This document shows positions 6,404-6,406 of a stretch of 6,406 bases of DNA, one piece after another. Numbering within the stretch: position 1 is the stretch's first letter; each line of letters opens with the position of its first letter. Made by a program: the position numbers and the translations under genes. Source of the stretch: Clostridiales bacterium (GTDB taxonomy: Bacteria > Bacillota > Clostridia > Lachnospirales > Lachnospiraceae); the NCBI GenBank assembly GCA_012512995.1, contig JAAZDA010000256.1, forward strand, positions 1-6,406, read 5' to 3'. Under the pieces are notes generated by a model that had not been told where the DNA came from, made no database searches, and worked only from the letters and a program-made list of their open reading frames with translations.

Positions 6404-6406
6404 AAA

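Overview
The window looks like part of a low-to-moderate GC Firmicutes chromosome, most likely a clostridial (Lachnospiraceae-like) anaerobe. Three things point there: a V-type ATP synthase, a DnaD-domain protein next to a DnaC/DnaI-type helicase loader, and two proteins (the long Prs variant and the large exported protein) that resemble proteins I associate with gut and rumen Lachnospiraceae. The family assignment is inference from protein resemblance, with no database search.

Plus strand, 1-3103: the window opens inside the gene for V-type ATPase subunit D, the central-stalk subunit. Its family signature is unmistakable but split between two reading frames by a one-base frameshift near 352. 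Its last 8 bases overlap the start of an 853-codon gene for a membrane-anchored, extracytoplasmic protein. That protein appears to have an N-terminal anchor, a beta-rich part, a propeller-like middle, and a C-terminal segment resembling a C39-type papain-fold peptidase that has lost its catalytic Cys and His.

Minus strand, 6196-3129: three co-directional genes with gaps of 26 and 27 bp, probably one operon transcribed from about 6250 leftward. In order they are a DnaD-domain replication-initiation protein, a DnaC/DnaI-type AAA+ helicase loader with a Cys cluster, and an enlarged, divergent ribose-phosphate pyrophosphokinase. The first two are expected to load the replicative helicase; Prs makes PRPP, the precursor of nucleotides. 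The two gene groups converge with only 25 bp between their stop codons and no visible intrinsic terminator.

Right edge, 6197-6406: a leader and divergent region. It holds a G-rich ribosome-binding site, a plausible extended -10 promoter for the dnaD operon, and a perfect 9-bp-arm palindrome lying over the dnaD start codon. It also holds a small, unrecognised plus-strand ORF of about 50 codons.

Most noteworthy: the subunit D frameshift, the large exported protein with a dead peptidase-like end coupled to the V-ATPase genes, the palindrome over the dnaD start codon, and the pairing of a divergent Prs with helicase-loading genes.
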